Below are positions 7,095-10,333 of a stretch of 10,333 bases of DNA, in pieces. The stretch spans positions 1-10,333 of the forward strand of contig DASYUM010000188.1 in assembly GCA_036001225.1 (NCBI GenBank), read 5' to 3'. Position 1 is the first letter of the stretch, and each line of letters starts with the position of its first letter. The notes beneath the pieces are model-generated. The model was given only the letters and a program-made list of their open reading frames with translations, searched no databases and had not been told where the DNA came from. Both the position numbers and the translations under genes were made by a program. Source of the stretch: DASYUM01 sp036001225 (lineage in GTDB: Bacteria > Methylomirabilota > Methylomirabilia > Rokubacteriales > DASRDR01).

Positions 7095-7141
7095 TTGGGT
7101 TCGCTCGCCTCGGACGGCGGGGCCTCAGCCCCGCGACGTCC
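7095..7141. repeat. GC-rich element with bulged hairpin upstream of hemE; its edge recurs at 10318
   Basis: The 16-mer TTGGGTTCGCTCGCCT (7095-7110) matches the last 16 bases of the window (10318-10333) at 15 of 16 positions. It is followed directly by a hairpin: GGACG (7112-7116) pairs with CGTCC (7137-7141), and GCGGGGC (7117-7123) with GCCCCGC (7128-7134), giving 12 bp with a 2-nt bulge and a CTCA loop. Both occurrences are intergenic and next to a GC-rich palindrome, as expected of a dispersed REP-like element. The right-hand copy is cut by the window end, so the repeat's extent is unknown. In the hemE transcript the hairpin would lie in the leader. Confidence 0.45.
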
Positions 7142-7158
7142 TGCGGCTCGCCGTATGG

Positions 7159-7187
7159 AGACTACCGACTCCCTGCGGGGGAGTCAA
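7159..7187 (-). promoter_or_regulatory. hemE: Candidate promoter of the hemE-hemH-hemG operon, with an inverted repeat over the -35 and spacer
   Basis: On the minus strand, TTGACT (plus 7182-7187; five of six consensus) is separated by exactly 17 nt from TAGTCT (plus 7159-7164; three of six). A perfect 7-bp inverted repeat, GACTCCC-N5-GGGAGTC (7167-7173 and 7179-7185), covers the spacer and part of the -35 box, where a repressor could bind. The predicted leader before the hemE GTG is about 110 nt and contains the hairpin at 7112-7141. The operator idea is inference. Confidence 0.45.
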
Positions 7188-7256
7188 GCAGACCGGGCGC
7201 GGTTGGTTGGCGGAACGCCGGCTGAAGGCGTGCGGGGCGGGCTCGGCCGCCGACGG

Positions 7257-7484
7257 TCAGCCGGCCCGGCGGATGCGGAAGTCGCCCGCCACCCGGCGGC
7301 GGATGAGGTCCCGGCGCGTGCGGGTCAGCGCGTGCGCCGCGTGGGGTGGGCGTGCCGCCTTGAGCGGGCTCAGCCAGGCGGCCACCGGGAACGTGCGGTC
7401 GCGGCCGCACACGGGACAGATCATGGACTCGGTGAGGATGTCGCAGTCCGGGCAGAGCCGGGTGACGTCGACGGTCAACACCAT
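7257..7484 (-). CDS. Small zinc-ribbon protein of unknown function
   Basis: A 75-residue cytosolic protein. Four cysteines at 11, 14, 23 and 26 form CPDC-N8-CPVCGRDR, a zinc-ribbon or rubredoxin-like knuckle pair that should bind one Zn(II). After it comes a short hydrophobic patch (FPVAAWLSPLKAARPP), then a strongly basic C-terminal tail with many arginines (TRTRRDLIRRRV), which might contact nucleic acid or membrane. The start is the ATG with GAGGAGGG six bases upstream. A longer open frame up to 7565 is rejected because it reads through that ribosome-binding site and the leader hairpin. Gaps of more than 200 bp on both sides suggest its own transcript. I do not recognise a named family and assign no function. 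Confidence 0.75.
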   Translation of the reverse strand: MVLTVDVTRLCPDCDILTESMICPVCGRDRTFPVAAWLSPLKAARPPHAAHALTRTRRDLIRRRVAGDFRIRRAG

Positions 7485-7502
7485 GACGAGCCCTCCTCGC
7501 CG

Positions 7503-7523
7503 GAACCCGACCTTTCCGGGTTC
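7503..7523 (-). promoter_or_regulatory. Leader hairpin just upstream of the zinc-ribbon gene's ribosome-binding site
   Basis: Perfect 7-bp stem GAACCCG (7503-7509) with CGGGTTC (7517-7523) and a 7-nt loop. It ends 6 nt before the GGAGGG Shine-Dalgarno (plus 7491-7496) on the minus strand. It could shape translation of the zinc-ribbon gene, but no partner sequence that would switch it is visible. Confidence 0.3.
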
Positions 7524-7616
7524 GGGCTTAGGGATTTGCGCTCGGACGGAATCTTCAAGAAGCATACCGGGCAGGCGGGCGGGGGCTAACCTCGCATCCC
7601 CGCTCGCGCGGTCTAG

Positions 7617-7645
7617 ACCTTAAGGGATCTACGTCGATCCGTCAA
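7617..7645 (-). promoter_or_regulatory. Candidate promoter of the zinc-ribbon gene
   Basis: On the minus strand, TTGACG (plus 7640-7645; five of six) is 17 nt from TAAGGT (plus 7617-7622; three of six). This would give a leader of about 120 nt. The layout matches the candidate hemE promoter: a near-consensus -35 with a poor -10. Just upstream, AGCGTCG (7645-7651) can pair with CGACGCT (7671-7677), or GTCGG (7648-7652) with CCGAC (7657-7661). These could help end the lipoprotein transcript, although no T-run follows. Confidence 0.35.
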
Positions 7646-7699
7646 GCGTCGGATACCCGACAGCCCAGGTCGACGCTCGGACGCCTCGGCCGGTCGCTG

Positions 7700-7900
7700 C
7701 TACTTCTTGGTCAGCTCGTCCACCGCCTTGTCGATCCGCTCCCCGGCCTTCTGAGCGGGACCCTTGCCGGTCAGTTTGTCCACGGCCCGGTCCACTCGCT
7801 CACCTGCCCGCTGGGCCGGCCCTTTCTCGCAGCCGGCGACCATTCCGCCGGCCAGCAGCGCGATCATCAGCACTCCGCTCGGGCCACGTCGTCCCCGCAT
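7700..7900 (-). CDS. Small lipoprotein with two 20-residue repeats
   Basis: A 66-residue predicted lipoprotein. The signal peptide (MRGRRGPSGVLMIALLAGGM) ends in a lipobox, VAGC, with the acylated cysteine at 24. The residue after Cys is Glu, not Asp, so nothing here suggests inner-membrane retention by the E. coli +2 rule. The mature part is two near-identical helical repeats: KGPAQRAGERVDRAVDKLTG (26-45) and KGPAQKAGERIDKAVDELTK (46-65). They are rich in Lys, Arg, Glu and Asp with spaced Ala and Val, which suggests amphipathic or coiled-coil helices on the cell surface or in the periplasm. The start is the ATG with GGAGG eight bases upstream; the TTG at 7915 is rejected because it overlaps that site. 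It is divergent from the CBS-domain gene, and a promoter candidate is at 7937-7965. The function is unknown; entericidin-like or stress-related small lipoproteins are a loose comparison only. Confidence 0.82.
   Translation of the reverse strand: MRGRRGPSGVLMIALLAGGMVAGCEKGPAQRAGERVDRAVDKLTGKGPAQKAGERIDKAVDELTKK
7706..7825 (-). repeat. 60-bp tandem duplication inside the small lipoprotein gene
   Basis: Two adjacent 60-bp units (7766-7825 and 7706-7765 in coding order) encode 20-residue repeats that agree at 15 of 20 positions, nearly all differences being conservative (R/K, V/I, K/E). The DNA has diverged mainly by synonymous and conservative changes, which points to an old in-frame duplication held under selection rather than a recent slippage. 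Confidence 0.8.
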
Positions 7901-7936
7901 GGTAGAGGCCTCCAATGCCTTGCTGGATCCGTCGGG

Positions 7937-7965
7937 GTTTTAGCGAGAACCGTGCCAGTAGTCAG
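7937..7965 (-). promoter_or_regulatory. Candidate promoter of the small lipoprotein gene
   Basis: On the minus strand, CTGACT (plus 7960-7965) and TAAAAC (plus 7937-7942) are 17 nt apart, each four of six consensus. The predicted leader to the ATG at 7900 is about 30 nt and includes the GGAGG. The gap between this gene and the divergent CBS gene is only about 100 bp, so any plus-strand promoter must overlap this one; I see no convincing plus-strand match. Confidence 0.45.
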
Positions 7966-7997
7966 GGCGAGACTTGCGCCGGTATCGGGCCGCGGGC

Positions 7998-8651
7998 ATG
8001 CTGGTCTGCGAGGCCATGCAGGTCGCCTCCTGGATGTCGAGCCCGGTCCACACGGTGGCGCCCGCAACCCGGGCGGCTGACGCGGTGGCGCTCCTGCGCC
8101 AGCACCGCATCCGGCACCTGCCGGTCATGGAGGGCGACCGCGTGGTTGGCGTGGTGACCGACCGCGACCTCCGCGGCGTCGCTCCCGACGCGCCTGTGGC
8201 GAGCATCATGAGCCACCCGGTGGTGGTGGTCAGTCCTCGCACCGCGATCGAGAAGGCTGCGCGGATCCTCTTTGACCGCCGGATCGGCTGCCTCCCGGTC
8301 ATCGAGGAGGGCAAGCTGGTCGGGATCCTGACCCAGACCGACGCCGTGGCCGCGCTCGTCACCGTGATGCGCATCCAGGTGGGCGGCCGGCACGCCGAGG
8401 TGATCGTGGCCTACCGGCCGGAGGCGATGGCACTCGCCCACCACGCGGTGCGCTCGCTCGGTCCCGATGTGGCGCGCCTCGTGGTCGCCACGCTCGATCC
8501 CCTGGGTGGCGGCGCCCGCGCCGAGCGGGTCCGCCTCCAGATCGAGACGCGCGACATGGCGCGGGTCCTCGAGGTATTGCGGGCCGCCGGCCTCCAGATC
8601 CTGGTGAGCCCCGAGAACGGGCGCGCGGCCGATGCCGATGGCCATGCCTGA
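7998..8651 (+). CDS. Protein with two CBS domains and an ACT-like C-terminal region
   Basis: A soluble, cytosolic 217-residue protein. CBS pairs (Bateman modules) bind adenosine nucleotides or S-adenosylmethionine and act as energy or metabolite sensors. CBS1 spans about 7-60 (VASWMSSPVHTVAP, HRIRHLPVMEGDRVVGVVTD) and CBS2 about 66-120 (ASIMSHPVVVVSP, RIGCLPVIEEGKLVGILTQTD). Residues 127-203 have an alternating strand-helix pattern ending in RDMARVLEVLRAAGLQILV, which resembles an ACT-like domain as in AcuB-type proteins, but weakly. Starts: ATG 7998 is used here. ATG 8016 (MQVASWM) fits the family's usual beginning better but has GAGG only two bases away; TTG 7974 is also possible. The 3' end overlaps the next small gene by eight bases, linking it to the amidase. 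A role in sensing metabolic state for that unit is inference. Confidence 0.88.
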   Translation: MLVCEAMQVASWMSSPVHTVAPATRAADAVALLRQHRIRHLPVMEGDRVVGVVTDRDLRGVAPDAPVASIMSHPVVVVSPRTAIEKAARILFDRRIGCLPVIEEGKLVGILTQTDAVAALVTVMRIQVGGRHAEVIVAYRPEAMALAHHAVRSLGPDVARLVVATLDPLGGGARAERVRLQIETRDMARVLEVLRAAGLQILVSPENGRAADADGHA

Positions 8652-8811
8652 GCGATCGGGCCAGGCCGAGCTGGCGAATCTGGCCGCCGCCATCGAGCGC
8701 GCCGCTGCGGACCTCGCGCTGGCCGAGGAGCCGGCGCGCTTCGTGGCGGCCCTGGAGAGTGCCGCCCCCGAGCCCGGCCCTCCGTCGCCGCCGGAGTCGG
8801 CGCGTGACTGA
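8644..8811 (+). CDS. Small amidase-partner protein, GatC/AtzG-like (55 residues)
   Basis: A short gene squeezed between the CBS gene and the amidase, easily missed because of its size. The product is MPERSGQAELANLAAAIERA, then AADLALAEEPARFVAALESA, then a proline-rich tail ending in SARD. The first 40 residues look like two amphipathic helices. Small helical proteins encoded just before GatA-family amidases are known: GatC of the tRNA amidotransferase, and AtzG, which pairs with AtzE. The EEP-x-x-F-x-x-x-L pattern near the second helix fits this sort of partner, but similarity is too low to be sure. In-frame ATGs at 8632 and 8638 would add four or two residues. ATG 8644 gives an 8-nt overlap with the CBS gene (ATGCCTGA), mirrored by the 8-nt overlap with the amidase (GTGACTGA). 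No good Shine-Dalgarno is visible, so translation is probably coupled. Confidence 0.65.
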   Translation: MPERSGQAELANLAAAIERAAADLALAEEPARFVAALESAAPEPGPPSPPESARD

Positions 8812-10207
8812 CCGGACGCTGGCGCAACTGGCGGCGGCGATCCGCGGGCGGGAGGTCTCGCCGGTCGAGCTGACCGAGGCGTGTCTCGGTCGGATCGGGC
8901 GCCTCGACGGCACCCTGCGCGCGTTCATCACGGTGGACGGTGAGCGCGCGCTCGCCGTCGCCCGGGCGCGGGAGGCCGAGGCGAAGGCCGGCCGCTTCCG
9001 CGGGCCGCTCCACGGGCTCCCGCTCGCCTACAAGGACCTCTTTTTCGTCCAGGGTCTTCCGACCTCGTGCGGGACCAAGACGAGCGAGTACTTCCTCGCC
9101 GACGAGGAGGCGACCGCGGTGCGCCGCCTGACCGCGGCGGGCGCGATCACGCTCGGCAAGCTCAACCTGAGCGAGTTGGCCCTCGGCCCGTTTGGCGACA
9201 ACGCCCACCACGGCGATGTCCAGAACCCCTGGCGGGCCGGCCACGTCGCCGGCGGCTCGTCGAGTGGCTCGGGCGCCGCGGTCGCCGCCGGCCTCGCACT
9301 CGGCACCCTCGGCACCGACACCGGCGGCTCGATCCGGCTGCCGGCGGCCTGCTGCGGCATCGTCGGGCTCAAGCCGACCTACGGGCGGGTGAGCCGAGCC
9401 GGCGTCATGCCGCTCTCGTGGTCGCTCGACCACGTCGGCCCGATGGCGCGGACCGTCGAGGACGTGGCTCTGCTCCTCGGCGTCATCGCCGGACACGACC
9501 CGCGCGAGGCCACCACCAGCCACCGCCCGGGCGGCGATTTCGTGGCCGCGCTCGGCGGCCCGGTGGCCGGGCTGCGGGTCGGCGTTCCCGAGACGTACTA
9601 CTGGGACGGTGTCGATGGCGAGGTCACGGCGGCCGTCCGGGCGGCGATCGGCCGGCTCGGCGAGCTGGGAATCGCGGTGCGGGAGGTAGCCCTGCCGGAC
9701 CCCCAGGGCCTCTCCGACGTCGCCAACGTCCTCGCCCGGGCCGAGAGCGCGGCGATCCATGCCCGCATTCTCCGGGAGCAGCCGCACGCCCTCCAGCCCG
9801 CCGTGCGCGCTCGGCTGGAGGTCGGCCTGCACCTCTCGGCCCACGACTACCTTCAGGCCGGACGCCTTCGGGCGCGCCTGACCCGGGCATTCGTGAGTCA
9901 GGTATTCGCCGAGGTGGACGCGCTCGCGATGCCGACCATCCCGGAGCCGGCGCCGGCGCTGGCTGCCGTCAAGGCCGGCAGCACGGATGAGGTCGTTCAG
10001 CGGATGGGTCGCTTCTCGCGGCTCACGCGGCCCTGGAACGCGCTGGGGCTCCCCGCCCTCAGCGTGCCGTGCGGCGTCTCGGCGGCCGGGCTGCCCATCG
10101 GGCTCCAGCTCGTCGGGCGTCCCTTCGACGAGGCGACCGTGCTGCGGCTCGGCCGCGCCTACGAGCAGGCCGCCGGCTGGTGGCGCCGACGGCCGTCGCT
10201 CGACTGA
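8804..10207 (+). CDS. GatA-family amidase (amidase signature enzyme)
   Basis: A soluble 467-residue hydrolase of the amidase signature family, which splits C-N amide bonds to release ammonia or an amine. The Ser-cisSer-Lys triad is complete: Lys77 (LAYKDLF), cis-Ser152 (AGGSSSGSGAA) and nucleophile Ser176 (GTDTGGSIRLPAA). Their spacing (99 and 24 residues) is the same as in GatA and fatty acid amide hydrolase. CGIVGLKPTYGRVSRAGVMP follows, and the C-terminal block RFSRLTRPWNALGLPALSVP then LPIGLQLVGRPFDE is family-typical. The start is GTG 8804 with GGAG at 8793-8796, seven bases upstream; an ATG-less extension to 8759 would merge into the preceding gene. No GatB lies nearby, so it is more likely a metabolic amidase (AtzE/AtzF or amino-acid-amide type) than a tRNA amidotransferase subunit. 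The substrate is unknown. It probably depends on the small upstream protein as a partner. Confidence 0.93.
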   Translation: MTDRTLAQLAAAIRGREVSPVELTEACLGRIGRLDGTLRAFITVDGERALAVARAREAEAKAGRFRGPLHGLPLAYKDLFFVQGLPTSCGTKTSEYFLADEEATAVRRLTAAGAITLGKLNLSELALGPFGDNAHHGDVQNPWRAGHVAGGSSSGSGAAVAAGLALGTLGTDTGGSIRLPAACCGIVGLKPTYGRVSRAGVMPLSWSLDHVGPMARTVEDVALLLGVIAGHDPREATTSHRPGGDFVAALGGPVAGLRVGVPETYYWDGVDGEVTAAVRAAIGRLGELGIAVREVALPDPQGLSDVANVLARAESAAIHARILREQPHALQPAVRARLEVGLHLSAHDYLQAGRLRARLTRAFVSQVFAEVDALAMPTIPEPAPALAAVKAGSTDEVVQRMGRFSRLTRPWNALGLPALSVPCGVSAAGLPIGLQLVGRPFDEATVLRLGRAYEQAAGWWRRRPSLD

Positions 10208-10293
10208 GCCGCCGGTCCCCGCGTAGGAGCCTGTCGGGCAAATCGGGCGCCGAGCGCCGGCAGTACCGCCGACCGCCAGGTGGTCCGCTCCGA

Positions 10294-10312
10294 GCGCGGG
10301 CTTTGCCCGCGC
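10294..10312 (+). terminator. GC-rich hairpin downstream of the amidase gene (possible terminator or repeat)
   Basis: Perfect 8-bp stem GCGCGGGC (10294-10301) with GCCCGCGC (10305-10312) and a TTT loop, 87 nt past the amidase stop, followed by AATCTTTGGG. The following T content is too low for a classic intrinsic terminator. It sits directly beside the partial repeat at 10318-10333, so it may instead belong to that element. The rest of 10208-10293 holds no gene; a short GGCGC-CGA-GCGCC palindrome is the only other structure I see. Confidence 0.4.
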
Positions 10313-10317
10313 AATCT

Positions 10318-10333
10318 TTGGGTTCGCGCGCCT
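10318..10333. repeat. Partial second copy of the hemE-upstream element (cut by window end)
   Basis: TTGGGTTCGCGCGCCT differs at one base from 7095-7110. The window ends exactly at the end of the matching segment, so whether the hairpin part follows cannot be seen. Confidence 0.4.

Noticed and set aside
7485..7565. Upstream extension of the zinc-ribbon protein to 7565
   Set aside because: It reads through a strong GAGGAGGG site correctly spaced for the ATG at 7484 and through a leader hairpin.
5068..7623. A very long open frame on the plus strand opposite hemE and hemH
   Set aside because: It lies antisense to two clear enzymes, has no recognisable motif, and is a frame artefact of high-GC codon bias.
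7611..7625. Back-to-back palindromes GTCTAGAC and CCTTAAGG
   Set aside because: Each is only 8 bp and they overlap the -10 of a candidate promoter; nothing suggests a specific site.
8411..9844. A 477-codon minus-strand frame opposite the amidase
   Set aside because: No motif or signal, repetitive charged composition, and the plus strand carries a complete amidase with its catalytic triad.
10224..10260. GTAGGAGCCTGTCGGGCAAA as a possible insertion-sequence end
   Set aside because: It vaguely recalls terminal repeats of some insertion sequences, but there is no partner end, target duplication or transposase in view.

Overview
The window is very GC-rich (roughly 70% by eye) and almost fully coding, with third-position G/C bias, frequent GTG starts and long spurious open frames opposite the real genes. 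Together with a Liv-type ABC transporter, a hemE-hemH-hemG cluster, a GatA-like amidase and Sec signal peptides, this suggests a free-living, high-GC, probably Gram-negative-type soil or sediment bacterium. Candidatus Rokubacteria/Methylomirabilota would fit, but that is an impression and not a demonstrated placement. I see no rRNA, tRNA, CRISPR array, phage gene or intact transposase.

Minus strand, read from about 7900 down to 1. (a) A 66-residue lipoprotein made of two 20-residue repeats (7700-7900). (b) A 75-residue four-cysteine zinc-ribbon protein (7257-7484). (c) A heme-biosynthesis operon hemE-hemH-hemG (7038 to 3605), in the same order as hemEHY of Bacillus, followed 13 nt later by an exported protein with a BamC-like front, a proline-rich linker and an MmpS-like C-terminal domain (2773-3591). 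(d) A branched-chain-amino-acid-type ABC transporter: substrate-binding protein livK (1313-2524), permease livH (326-1255) and the start of permease livM (1-322, cut by the window edge). A perfect 15-bp hairpin separates livK from livH.

Plus strand, from about 7998 to 10207: a two-CBS-domain protein with an ACT-like tail, a previously uncalled 55-codon gene resembling the GatC/AtzG-type partners of amidases, and a GatA-family amidase with an intact Lys-Ser-Ser triad. Consecutive genes overlap by 8 nt at both junctions, so the three are probably translated as a coupled unit. This unit diverges from the small lipoprotein gene.

The most interesting points are the hemH/hemG junction (hemG has no ATG, GTG or TTG start that keeps its FAD motif, and a G7 run lies just upstream), the MmpS-like fusion attached to the heme operon, the hairpin that sits where the livH ribosome-binding site should be, the tightly overlapping CBS-adaptor-amidase unit, and a short GC-rich element upstream of hemE that appears to recur at the right edge of the window. 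Most genes are well-known families. I found no clear evidence for a wholly new system.
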